Assembly: GCF_014202425.1 (NCBI RefSeq)
Contig: NZ_JACHGT010000001.1
Span: 103,160 to 167,159 of the forward strand
Reading direction: 5' to 3'
Source: Phytomonospora endophytica
GTDB taxonomy: Bacteria; Actinomycetota; Actinomycetes; Mycobacteriales; Micromonosporaceae
DNA length: 64,000 nucleotides
Part shown: positions 1-8,297 of the stretch, in pieces
How the letters are laid out: the number at the start of each line of letters is the position of its first letter
Numbering within the stretch: position 1 is the stretch's first letter
Notes under the pieces: generated by a model
Seen by the model: the letters and a program-made list of their open reading frames with translations, nothing else
Database searches by the model: none
What the model was told of the DNA's origin: nothing
Position numbers and translations under genes: made by a program

Positions 1-753
1 CGTCGGCCGGATGCGCGGGTCGGCGGTCAGGCACACCGCGAGGATGTCGGTCAGGACCGTGCTCACGCCGGGGATGTCGGGCACGGGAGCGGCCCGCAGC
101 AGCGGGTCGCCGAGACTTCCGCCCTCGGTCGCCAGCCACGGCAGGCGGCCGCCCAGGGCCCCGTAGAGGAGCGTCCCGAGGTCGTAGACGTCGGCGGCGG
201 GGCTGACCCCGAGTTCACCGGCGGAGGCGGCGTCCATGTGCTCGGGAGCCGTGTACGCCGACTTGCGCAGGGGCCTGGCCAGCAGGGGAGCGGTGGCGTC
301 GAAACCGGCCAGCAGGAGCTGGTCGCCACCGCCGAGCAGCGTCGTCGCGGGATGGACGGCGCCGTGGATGAGGTCGATGGAGTGGACCGTGGCCAGGGCG
401 TCGGCGAGCGCGACGCCGAGGTCGCGGCAGAAGCCCGGCGTCAGCGGGCCGGACTGGCGCAGCCGGTCGCTGAGGGAGGTCCGGGTGGTCTGGACGGCGA
501 GGTACGGCCGTGCTTCGCCGGTGAGGCCGACGGCGTGCACCGAGGCGATGTGCGGATGCGCCGACAGCTTGGTGACGCGGCCGGCCCAGTCGAGGAACGT
601 GCTGCGGCGTGCGCCGACGGCGCGTTCGTTGCCGAGCGTGACGACGAGCGGTCCCGGTTCTTCGGGCAGGGAACCGCTGAACACCGCGGCCACGTCGTCG
701 CGATGCAGTAACCGGCGGAGGCGGACGGCGCCGGCGGCGGAGAGGTCGGTCAT
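1..753 (-). CDS. Serine/threonine-kinase-like protein lacking catalytic residues (partial, C-terminus outside window)
   Basis: The frame opens at the ATG at 753 and runs off the left edge, leaving 251 residues. The fold of a Hanks-type kinase is recognisable: an APE motif at residues 169-171 and the ADVYDLG helix around 189-195. The catalytic-loop HRDxKP is replaced by HGAVHP (130-135), so the catalytic Asp and Lys are gone. The DFG position reads AGFD (to D152), and no VAIK-type lysine is evident near residue 40. It therefore looks like a pseudokinase, acting perhaps as a binding or scaffold module. It lies 53 bp behind the permease gene on the same strand and may be co-transcribed with it. 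The missing C-terminus could carry a membrane or sensor domain. Confidence 0.75.
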   Translation of the reverse strand, partial: MTDLSAAGAVRLRRLLHRDDVAAVFSGSLPEEPGPLVVTLGNERAVGARRSTFLDWAGRVTKLSAHPHIASVHAVGLTGEARPYLAVQTTRTSLSDRLRQSGPLTPGFCRDLGVALADALATVHSIDLIHGAVHPATTLLGGGDQLLLAGFDATAPLLARPLRKSAYTAPEHMDAASAGELGVSPAADVYDLGTLLYGALGGRLPWLATEGGSLGDPLLRAAPVPDIPGVSTVLTDILAVCLTADPRIRPT

Positions 754-806
754 GCGCGTTTCACCCCCTTCCCGGGGTGACGGGTCGTTGCGGGCACGTT
801 GGGCTC

Positions 807-1973
807 CTAAGCGAGGTCCTGGCGCGGGATGTGCACCTCACGCACCAGCAGCTGTATCGCGGCGACGGCGGGCACCGCCATGAGGGCACCGACGATACCG
901 AACAGTGCGGTACCGATCAGCAGCCCCAGGATCGCGCCCAGGTCGCTGACTTTCACCGACCTGCTCATCATGCGCGGGTAGATGATCCAGTTCTCCAGCT
1001 GCTGGTACAGAACGAAGAAGATGATGCACGCGATGCCGACCGGTATGGAGACCGAAAAGCCTACAAGGCTCACGATAACCGCCCCAATCGTCGCGCCGAC
1101 CTGTGGGATGAGATCGAAAATCGCCACGATGAGGGCGAGCGCGTAGGCGTACTTGATGTCCACGATGAACATGAAGATGAACGAGGTGACCCCGGCGATC
1201 GCGGCGATGCCGAGGGCGCCGATCGTGTAGTTGCCGACCTTGGTGAGCATCTCGTCGCCGAGGGCCCTGGCCCGGGGCCGCCGCTCGGCGGGGAGGAGCC
1301 GGTAGGCGCCTTCCTTGAGACGGTTGAAGGAGGCGAGGAAGTAGAAGGTCAGGATGACGACCATCAGTCCGTTGAAGACGGTCCCGCCGACCACGCCGAG
1401 TACCGAGACGAGTCCGCCGGCGGCGCTGGTGATGTTCTCGGCGCTGGCGGCGCTCTTGAGGTTCTCGATGATCGAGTACTGCTCGTTGAGGTCGTTGATG
1501 AAGCGGTTGCCCTTGAGGTTCTCGATGTAGTTGGGCAGCGCGTCGACGAAACTGTTGACCTCCGTGATGAGCGGAGGCAGGAGGGTCGCGAAACCGCCGC
1601 ACAGGACGATGAACATCACCAGGGCGACGATGGCCACGGCGATGCCGCGCCGCTTCACCAGGCGCTCCACGCGCACGACCATCGGGTTGATGCCGATGGC
1701 GAGGAAACCGGCGATGATGATCGCGAGCAGGACGCCCCACGCCTGCTGGAGACCGATGTAGAGCATGTAGGCCACGATCAGGCCGATGCCGGCGAACAGC
1801 CCGAAGTGGAAGGGCGTGCGCGCGAAACGGCGCCCCGGGGTGCCGTACGGGCTCTCGGGGGTCTCCTCGGCGCGCGTCTCCTCCGCTTCGGGAGCGGTCG
1901 CGGCGTCGGCGTCGGTGGCGCCGGCACGCGGGGTGCCGGGGTCCGGCGGGCTGGCTCCGGCCTCAGTGGACAT
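807..1973 (-). CDS. AI-2E family transporter (YdbI/PerM-like permease)
   Basis: 388 residues. The first ~70 are Pro/Ala/Glu-rich and probably cytoplasmic. They are followed by about eight hydrophobic segments with the family's Gly-rich pattern (for example AIIIAGFLAIGINP and the DLIPQVGATIGAVIVSL region). The family (PF01594) includes the AI-2 exporter TqsA and Na+/H+ antiporters, so the substrate cannot be named. The ATG at 1973 was chosen because the hydrophobic core begins well after it and a TACAGT box ends exactly 6 nt upstream with no Shine-Dalgarno, the pattern of a leaderless mRNA. The kinase-like gene follows 53 bp downstream. Confidence 0.85.
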   Translation of the reverse strand: MSTEAGASPPDPGTPRAGATDADAATAPEAEETRAEETPESPYGTPGRRFARTPFHFGLFAGIGLIVAYMLYIGLQQAWGVLLAIIIAGFLAIGINPMVVRVERLVKRRGIAVAIVALVMFIVLCGGFATLLPPLITEVNSFVDALPNYIENLKGNRFINDLNEQYSIIENLKSAASAENITSAAGGLVSVLGVVGGTVFNGLMVVILTFYFLASFNRLKEGAYRLLPAERRPRARALGDEMLTKVGNYTIGALGIAAIAGVTSFIFMFIVDIKYAYALALIVAIFDLIPQVGATIGAVIVSLVGFSVSIPVGIACIIFFVLYQQLENWIIYPRMMSRSVKVSDLGAILGLLIGTALFGIVGALMAVPAVAAIQLLVREVHIPRQDLA

Positions 1974-1979
1974 GCGGCC

Positions 1980-1985
1980 ACTGTA
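1980..1985 (-). promoter_or_regulatory. Putative -10 box of a leaderless promoter
   Basis: TACAGT on the minus strand is separated by six bases from the ATG at 1973, so transcription would start at the start codon. No convincing -35 box was seen. Confidence 0.4.
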
Positions 1986-2153
1986 GCGATTATTGAAGGT
2001 CAGCGGCGTTGCGGGCGTGTTCGGCACCGGGCGTGGCGGACAGTGTTGTGCGTACGCGGACCGAGCGGTCACTCGCGGTATACCGTGCGGCCTTCCGGTG
2101 GTCCCGGCCGCGCGGCGCCGGGCGACTCCGCTTGGCGGAGCGGCCGGGCACGG

Positions 2154-2187
2154 CGAAGGCGCCGCCGGTTGCCCGGCGGCGCCTTCG
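2154..2187 (-). terminator. Intrinsic-type terminator hairpin
   Basis: A 15-bp perfect GC-rich stem (2154-2168 with 2173-2187) and a 4-nt loop lie 16 bp past the stop of the coiled-coil gene ending at 2203. There is no long T-run, as is usual in actinomycetes. A smaller 6-bp hairpin lies at 2126-2140. Confidence 0.65.
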
Positions 2188-2202
2188 GGTGGTCGTGCGG
2201 CG

Positions 2203-3915
2203 CTACTTCTTGCCCGCCGCGGCCGGCTCGCCCTTCTTCTCCTGGGCCTTGTCGGCCCCGGACTCCTCGCCCTCGGCGGCCTCGGCTTCGGCCTTGGCCT
2301 CCGGCTCGGCCTTCGCGGCGGCCTTGCCGGGCGGAGGCGTGGGCTTCGGCGCCTTGGCGTCCTTGCCTCCCGCGACCTCGGCCGGGGCGGGCTGCTTGGC
2401 CGCGACGGGCTCGGCGCTCGCCTCAAGGGCGTCGTCGAGCAGGCTGTCGGCCTGAGCGCGCGCGGTGTCGAGGATCGCCTCGGCGTCGCGGCGGGCGGCT
2501 TCGGCGGCCTGCTTGGCGCCCTCTTCGGCGCGGGCGCGGAGATCGGCGACACGCTTCTCGGCGCGCGAGATGAGCTCGGCGGCCCGTTTCTCGGCGTCGG
2601 CGGTCAGCGCCTTGGCCTTGGCGTCGGCCTCGGTGGTGACCTTCCCGGCGTACTCGTCGGCGCCGCCGCGCGTGGAGTTCACGTATTCGTCGGCCGAGGC
2701 CCGGTTGGTCTCGGCGTACTGGTCGGCCTCGCCGCGGACCTTGGTGACGTGGGCGTCGGCCTCGGTCGTGGCGGTTCGCGCGGTCTCGGAGGCCTTGATG
2801 GTGACCGAGGCGGCGTGCTCCTCGGCCTTGGCGACCATCTCGGCGGCGCGCTTCTCGGCCTCGCCGACGAGCGTGCCGGCCTGCTCGTTGGCGGTCCGGC
2901 GCTGCTGCTCGGCGTCGGCGGCGTAGGCGTCGGCCTCCTTGCGGATGCGCTCGGCCTCGCTCGCGGCGTCGGTGGTGATCTTCTGCGCGGCCTGCTCGGT
3001 CTCGGCGCGGAAGGTGCGCATCTGCGTCGTGGTCTCGGTGCGGATGCGGTTGGTCTCGGCGAGGGTCTCGTCGCGGACCTTCTTCGCCTCCTGCAGCGCG
3101 GCGTCGCGGGTCTGCTGCGCGGTCGCCTCGGCCTCGGCCTGGCCCTTCTCGGCCGCCTCGCGGGCGGCGCGGGTGACCTGCTCGGCCTCGGCGGCCGCGG
3201 CCTGCTTGGCCTGCTCGGCCTCGACCTCGGCGGTCTGCTTGAGCTGCTGGGCCTCACCGCGCAGGCGCTCGATGTGCGCGACGAGCTGGCGGGCCTGCTC
3301 GTCGGCGGCGGCGCGGATCTGCGTCGCCTGCTCCTGGGCCTGCTGCGCCATCTGCGCGGCCTGCTCCTGAGCCTGGGCGACGATGCCCTTCGCGCGCTGC
3401 GTCTGGCGGTTCAGCTCGGCCTCGACGGAGGCACGGCGATCGGCTTCGGCCTTCTCGGCGGCGGTGCGACGGGCCGCCAGAGTGGTCTCGAAGTCACGAC
3501 GGGCCGCCTCGGCCTCCTCGTTGGCCTGCGCGAGGATCTTGTCGACCTCGGCGCGCTGCCCGGCCACCGCCTGTTCGGCGCGTTTCTTGATGTCCTCGGC
3601 CTCCTCACTGGCCAAGGTCAGGATGTGCTCGACCTTGGCGCCGAGATGCTTGTAGGACACCTCCTCGCCGACCGCGGCACGCCTCCTGATCTCGTAGATC
3701 TGGGCCTGCATCTGCTGGACCTGGGACACCAGCCCCTCGACCTGCGCCTGCGCTTCGGCCTTTTCGGCCGCAAGGCTGGTCAACTGCGCGTCCATTCTGG
3801 CCATGTACGCGTCGACCTGCTTCTTGTCATAGCCGCGCAACTGCTGGTCGAAACCGCCGCCGCCCTCCGCGCCGCCGAAGCCCGCGAAGAAATCTCCACC
3901 TGCGCCTTGAGACAT
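2203..3915 (-). CDS. DivIVA-domain long coiled-coil protein (Scy/FilP-like)
   Basis: 570 residues. An N-terminal DivIVA-like motif (LRGYDKKQVDAYMARMD, about residues 26-42) leads into an almost uninterrupted coiled coil rich in Ala, Glu, Gln, Lys and Arg to about residue 500. The tail is Pro/Ala/Lys/Glu-rich and disordered. In Streptomyces, paired coiled-coil proteins of this kind (Scy and FilP) organise tip growth with DivIVA; assigning that role here is inference. The ATG at 3915 was chosen because the motif begins soon after it and the sequence just upstream (GATGTGGC) is shared with the next gene. The homologous neighbour at 4106-5368 has the same orientation. Coding is strongly Ala/Glu-biased, so similarity searches will give spurious hits. 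Confidence 0.75.
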   Translation of the reverse strand: MSQGAGGDFFAGFGGAEGGGGFDQQLRGYDKKQVDAYMARMDAQLTSLAAEKAEAQAQVEGLVSQVQQMQAQIYEIRRRAAVGEEVSYKHLGAKVEHILTLASEEAEDIKKRAEQAVAGQRAEVDKILAQANEEAEAARRDFETTLAARRTAAEKAEADRRASVEAELNRQTQRAKGIVAQAQEQAAQMAQQAQEQATQIRAAADEQARQLVAHIERLRGEAQQLKQTAEVEAEQAKQAAAAEAEQVTRAAREAAEKGQAEAEATAQQTRDAALQEAKKVRDETLAETNRIRTETTTQMRTFRAETEQAAQKITTDAASEAERIRKEADAYAADAEQQRRTANEQAGTLVGEAEKRAAEMVAKAEEHAASVTIKASETARTATTEADAHVTKVRGEADQYAETNRASADEYVNSTRGGADEYAGKVTTEADAKAKALTADAEKRAAELISRAEKRVADLRARAEEGAKQAAEAARRDAEAILDTARAQADSLLDDALEASAEPVAAKQPAPAEVAGGKDAKAPKPTPPPGKAAAKAEPEAKAEAEAAEGEESGADKAQEKKGEPAAAGKK

Positions 3916-4105
3916 AGCCACATCCTCACATGCCAAACCCCGCCTCGCCGGAAGAGATGCCAGATGAACGGCAACCGATTCCGAAGCGGCGGGGTATGGC
4001 CTCGCACCCAATTTTTGCCCGAAGCCCTACCGTCAGCCGGCTCGTGACTCATCTGAAGTCAAGCAGCTTAAGCCATGACCGTAGCGCGTGAGGCTGAAAG
4101 ACTCC

Positions 4106-5368
4106 TTAAGACGCCTGGGACGAGGCGGAGACCTTCTCGTCGTCGGACTTGTCGGCATCACCGGATTTCCCGGAGTCGCCGGTGAGACCGCCGAGGGCCT
4201 CGGCGGGGACGATCCCGGCGAGACCGGAGATCATCTGGCGCAGCTGGGACTGGAGCGAGTCGCGCTTGCGGGACAGCTCGTCGACCTCGCGGTTGGCGGC
4301 GGTCGTCTTGGCGTCGGCCTCGGCCTTCGCGTCGGCGACCAGGCGCTCGGCCTCGGCCTTGGCCTCGGAGACGTTCTTGTCGGCGGAGGACTTGGCCTTG
4401 TCGACGGTCTCGGTGGCGTAGCGCTCGGCTTCGAGGCGGCGCTGCTCCGACTTCTGCTCGGTCTCCTTGGCGCGCTCCTCGGCGTTGCGCGCGCGGCCTT
4501 CGGCCTCGTTGACCAGCTTCTGGGTCGCGGTGACCGCGGCGGTGTGGCGCTCGGACTCCTCGCGCTCGGCCTTCTCCCGGCGCTCGGCCAGTTCGAGGGC
4601 CAGGGCCTGGAGTTCCTTGTCGCGCTTCTCCTTGGCCTCGGCGTAGAGCTTGGCGGCCTCGGCGCGCTTCTCCTCGGCCTCGCGTGCGGCCTTCGCCCGG
4701 AGCTGCGTGATCTCGCGCTCGGAGGTGGCGCGCATGGTGGCGACCTCGCGCTCGACGGAGGCCTTCAGCTCGGCGACCTCGTGCCCGGTCGACGACCGCA
4801 GCTGCTTGGTCTCACGGTCGGCGTCGGCGCGCAGGGTCTCGGCCTCACGGCGGGCCTGCACGCGCAACTCGGCGGCCTCGCGTTCGGCGGCCGTGCGCAG
4901 GTTGCCGGCCTCGCGTTCGGCGGCCTGCTTGACATTGGCGGACTCGCCGCGCGCCTTGTCGGTGATCTCACGCGCCTCAAGGCGGGCCGCGGACAAGATG
5001 CCCTCGGTCTCGCGCTTCGCCTCGGCCCGGTGCTCATTGGCCTGTTCCTCGGCGAGGCGGAGGATCTGCTCAACACGGGTGCCAAGTCCCGACAGGGTCG
5101 GACGGCTGTTCTCCTCAAGCTGCTTGGCCTGGTCGGCAAGCCGCTGCTCAAGGCCGTTGACACGCTGCTCGGCCTGTCGCAGGCGTCGCTGGGCGTCGGT
5201 CATCCGCTGCTCGGCTTCGCTGCGCGCGCTCTCGGTCTGCGTGAGCGCGGCGTTCAGCCGCTGAACGAAGTCGTCGACCTGCGCCCGGTCGTATCCACGT
5301 AGCCCAACAGTGAAGTCAGGCTTGTTGTTGGCGTTATCGAAGAATGACTTAGAGGGCTGCTGGGGCAT
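4106..5368 (-). CDS. DivIVA-domain coiled-coil protein (FilP-like), paralogue of the neighbour
   Basis: 420 residues. It starts MPQQPSKSFF, then a DivIVA-like segment (GLRGYDRAQVDDFVQRLNAA, about 22-41). Continuous heptad-type coiled coil rich in Arg, Glu, Ala and Lys follows to about residue 375, ending in a Ser/Asp/Lys-rich tail. It shares the YD(K/R)xQVDxxxxR motif and overall design with the 570-residue protein encoded next, so the two probably arose by duplication and may co-assemble. The ATG at 5368 follows an ACGATGTGGCA leader that matches the leader of the neighbour. It is upstream of the other gene on the same strand, with 190 bp between them. Cytoskeletal or polar-growth function is inferred from the family. 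Confidence 0.75.
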   Translation of the reverse strand: MPQQPSKSFFDNANNKPDFTVGLRGYDRAQVDDFVQRLNAALTQTESARSEAEQRMTDAQRRLRQAEQRVNGLEQRLADQAKQLEENSRPTLSGLGTRVEQILRLAEEQANEHRAEAKRETEGILSAARLEAREITDKARGESANVKQAAEREAGNLRTAAEREAAELRVQARREAETLRADADRETKQLRSSTGHEVAELKASVEREVATMRATSEREITQLRAKAAREAEEKRAEAAKLYAEAKEKRDKELQALALELAERREKAEREESERHTAAVTATQKLVNEAEGRARNAEERAKETEQKSEQRRLEAERYATETVDKAKSSADKNVSEAKAEAERLVADAKAEADAKTTAANREVDELSRKRDSLQSQLRQMISGLAGIVPAEALGGLTGDSGKSGDADKSDDEKVSASSQAS

Positions 5369-5404
5369 TGCCACATCGTTGCAGACAGCGGGTGGGGGTG
5401 CGCA

Positions 5405-5445
5405 ACCCCCGTCGGGGTATCTGGAGCTCTCAATTTGCTGAGAGC
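5405..5445. other. Two small inverted repeats upstream of the coiled-coil gene
   Basis: ACCCC/GGGGT (5405-5409 with 5414-5418) and GCTCTCA/TGAGAGC (5426-5432 with 5439-5445) lie 37-77 bp upstream of the start at 5368. The second, with an AT-rich 6-nt centre, could be an operator or a leader hairpin. Confidence 0.3.
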
Positions 5446-5567
5446 GCCACTGTGGACACCGGCGCTCAGCGCCCAATGTCTGCTTCGTCCGGTTTAGGGG
5501 TGGCTGCAACGCTTCTCGGTGGAAAAGGTTACGGGCATGATCTACCTGAAAACCGGCGCAAGTTTTA

Positions 5568-5595
5568 TTAGGGCCCCGCTGTGGCGAGGCCCTAA
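5568..5595 (-). terminator. Probable terminator of the trehalose genes
   Basis: TTAGGGCC and GGCCCTAA form an 8-bp stem around a 12-nt loop, 26 bp past the stop of the otsB-GH15 gene at 5621. Confidence 0.5.
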
Positions 5596-5620
5596 CATCA
5601 CGGTCGGTCGCCCCCGGGTC

Positions 5621-8179
5621 TCAGGAGTCCAGCAGCAGCGCGCAGTGGATGAACCCGAGGTGAGAATACGCCTGCGGGTGGTTCCCCAGTCCGCGCTCGG
5701 CCATCGGGTCCCATTGTTCGGGCATCAGACCGGTCGGCCCGGCGCAGTCGATCAGTTGCGTGAACAGCTCCTCGGCGTCGGCCCGCCGCCCGATCTTGAG
5801 GTAGGCCTCGATCAGCCAGGCCGCACAGATCAGGAAGCCGCCCTCGACGCCGGGCAGCCCGTCGTCACGGCGATAACGGTAGACCGCCGACCCGCTGCGC
5901 AGCGCCGCCTCGGTCGCCTCGACGGTGTCGATGAAGCGCTGGTCGCTCGGGTCGAGCAGCCCGGTCAGGCCGATCCACAGGGTCGCGGCGTCCAGGTCGG
6001 GCTCGTCGTAGGCGGCGGTGTAGGTCCGCAGGTTCTCGTCCCAGCCGTGCTCAAGGACGTTCTCGGCGATCGTGTCGCGCAACGCCGCCCAGCTCTCCTT
6101 GCGCGGCAGGCCGTGGTTGTCGGCCAGGTAGATCGCCTTGCTGATGGTGTGCCAGCACATGACCTTCGAGTACACGTGGTGCCGCGGGGGGCGGGGTGCC
6201 TCCCACAGACCGTGGTCGGGCTCGTGCCAGCGGCGCTCGACGGCGTCGGCCATCGCCAGGATGACCTCCGACTCGAAGTCGGTGAGCCCGCCGCGCAGGT
6301 CCGCGACGGCCGCGACCAGGTCGGCCACCGGGCCGAAGACGTCGAGCTGGACCTGCTTGTTCGCCGAGTTGTTGACCCGCACCGGCCGCGACCCGGCGTA
6401 ACCCGGCAGCGTGTCGATGATGCCCTCGGGAGGCAGCGAGGTCCCGTCGATCGTGTACAGCGGCGACAGCCACTCCGGGTGCCCGGCCGTGGTCTCGATG
6501 ACGTGCGCGCACCACTTGAGGAAGTTCTCCGCCTCGTGCAGTGAACCCAGCTCGACCAGGGCCTTGGCGGTCATCGCGCCGTCCCGGAACCAGCAGAAGC
6601 GGTAGTCCCAGTTCCGCACGCCGCCCAGCTCCTCGGGCAGCGAGGTCGTCGGAGCCGCCAGGATCGCGCCCGTCGGCTCGAAGCACAGGCCACGCAGCGT
6701 CAGCGCGCTGCGCATCACCAGATCGCGCTTGAGCTTGGGCAGCTTCAGCTTCGCCGCCCACTCCCGCCAGTCGCCCTCGTTGGACTCCCGGCGGTCTTCC
6801 AGCGAGGTTCCCGAGGCCGCCAGATTGTTCGTCCCGGCCCGCATCTCCAGCACGACCCGCCCGCCCATGGCGCCCAGGTCGATGTTCGCCGTCGCGGTGT
6901 CGTTCTGCCCGTCGGAGGTCACCTCCCACTCCACACCGGGGGAGCGCAGGACCAGCGGCTCGTTGTAGCCGAGCATCAGCAGCCCGTCGCCGAGCGGCTG
7001 GAGCCGCACCGGCAGACTCCCGAACTCCGGCCTCGGCGCGAACTCCACCCGCGCGACCGAACTGCCGGCCAGCTCACGGATGAGCGTCGTGGTGTGCGCG
7101 TCGCCCGAACGCAGGTCCGTCCCGTCCAGCCAGTCGGTCACCGACAGGCCCGACCAGCGCGTCTCCACGCTCATCGTCTCGTGCTTGTAGCGCTGCCCCA
7201 GGGGAAGGCCGCCCTCGACCGGCCCAACCGTGAAGTGCCCGGCCGTGGTCCCGCCGAGCAGGTCGGCGAACAACGCGCCCGAGTCCGGCTTCGGGTGGCA
7301 CATCCAGGTGATCCGCGCCTCCGGGCTCACCAGGGCGTTCGCCGCGCCGTCGGCGATCATCGAATGCCGCTCGATCAGCACCGAGCGCTCGCCGTACAGC
7401 CACGACCGCCGCGTCTGGAGGAGCGTGGCCAGCAGCTGCGCGACCTCGTAGGTGTCGTCGACGCGGAACTGCGCGAGGGAGTTCCCGTCGCCGACCCGCA
7501 CGCCCAGGTCGGGGCCGTGCAGGTGCGCGAAGGCGTTTTCGTCGGTCACGTCGTCGCCGATGAACAGCACGGCAGACGCGCCCAGCTGCTGCCGCAACGA
7601 GTCCAGCGCGGTCCCCTTGTGCGTGGTCATGACCGACAGGTCGATGACCTCCTTGCCCTCGGTGGACTGCACCTCGGGCCAACCGCCCGGGCCGGCCTTG
7701 ATCGCCGCGATGACCTCCTCGGCGACGGGACGCGGGGCCGTACGGGTGTGCACCGCGATCCCGGCGGGCTTCGGCTCCAGCCGGATGCCCTCCTTGTCGC
7801 GGACGATGTCGGCGATCGCCGCGCTGATCTTGTCGCGCAGCGAGATCTGCTCGGAGGTGAGGGCGTGGGTGAAACTCACGTCGAACTCGGAGCCGTGGCT
7901 CCCGACGAGATGGATCTCGCTGGGCAGCCGCGACAGGGCCGCCAGGTCGCGCAGCGCGCGGCCGGAGATGACCGCGACCTTCGTCTGAGGCAGAGTCGCC
8001 AGCGCGCGCAGCGCGGCGACCGTCTCGGGTAGAGGGGTGGCCTTCGCGGGGTCGGTGACGATCGGCGCGAGGGTGCCGTCATAGTCACAGGCCACCAGCA
8101 GCTGCGGCGTTCTCGCCAGTGCTGCCAGGGACGAGCGGAGGTCGGCGTCCATGGTGGACGACATAATGGTCTCGGTCAT
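5621..8179 (-). CDS. otsB: Trehalose-6-phosphate phosphatase fused to a GH15 glycoside hydrolase
   Basis: 852 residues. The N-terminal ~240 form a HAD-type trehalose-phosphatase: nucleophile motif DYDGTL, then AVISGR, then VLFIGDDVTDENAF for the Mg-binding aspartates. After a linker, the last ~570 residues are a GH15 glucoamylase/trehalase-type (alpha/alpha)6 domain with YRFCWFRDGAMTAKALVELG, PLYTIDG and VEGGFLICAAWL, which carries the usual region of the second catalytic Glu. One chain could therefore make trehalose from trehalose-6-P and also hydrolyse trehalose or a related alpha-glucoside. The ATG at 8179 is preceded by AGGAG and GAAGG. An upstream in-frame ATG at 8221 and a downstream one at 8164 are alternatives. 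It lies directly behind otsA on the same strand. Confidence 0.85.
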   Translation of the reverse strand: MTETIMSSTMDADLRSSLAALARTPQLLVACDYDGTLAPIVTDPAKATPLPETVAALRALATLPQTKVAVISGRALRDLAALSRLPSEIHLVGSHGSEFDVSFTHALTSEQISLRDKISAAIADIVRDKEGIRLEPKPAGIAVHTRTAPRPVAEEVIAAIKAGPGGWPEVQSTEGKEVIDLSVMTTHKGTALDSLRQQLGASAVLFIGDDVTDENAFAHLHGPDLGVRVGDGNSLAQFRVDDTYEVAQLLATLLQTRRSWLYGERSVLIERHSMIADGAANALVSPEARITWMCHPKPDSGALFADLLGGTTAGHFTVGPVEGGLPLGQRYKHETMSVETRWSGLSVTDWLDGTDLRSGDAHTTTLIRELAGSSVARVEFAPRPEFGSLPVRLQPLGDGLLMLGYNEPLVLRSPGVEWEVTSDGQNDTATANIDLGAMGGRVVLEMRAGTNNLAASGTSLEDRRESNEGDWREWAAKLKLPKLKRDLVMRSALTLRGLCFEPTGAILAAPTTSLPEELGGVRNWDYRFCWFRDGAMTAKALVELGSLHEAENFLKWCAHVIETTAGHPEWLSPLYTIDGTSLPPEGIIDTLPGYAGSRPVRVNNSANKQVQLDVFGPVADLVAAVADLRGGLTDFESEVILAMADAVERRWHEPDHGLWEAPRPPRHHVYSKVMCWHTISKAIYLADNHGLPRKESWAALRDTIAENVLEHGWDENLRTYTAAYDEPDLDAATLWIGLTGLLDPSDQRFIDTVEATEAALRSGSAVYRYRRDDGLPGVEGGFLICAAWLIEAYLKIGRRADAEELFTQLIDCAGPTGLMPEQWDPMAERGLGNHPQAYSHLGFIHCALLLDS

Positions 8180-8297
8180 GCCTTCAGGCTCCTGCGGGCG
8201 TGTCGAGATCACCCGCGTCATGCGCGCTCGGCGGGCGAAAGATCGTTGCGGTCAGGTCGAGTAACGGTTCGCGTGGGATTGCCACGTTATTACCGTC

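Noticed and set aside
777-4047. Long plus-strand frames opposite the permease and coiled-coil genes
   Set aside because: Gly/Leu/Arg-rich shadows of the repetitive Ala/Glu coiled-coil codons; the minus-strand frames have recognisable motifs and proper starts.
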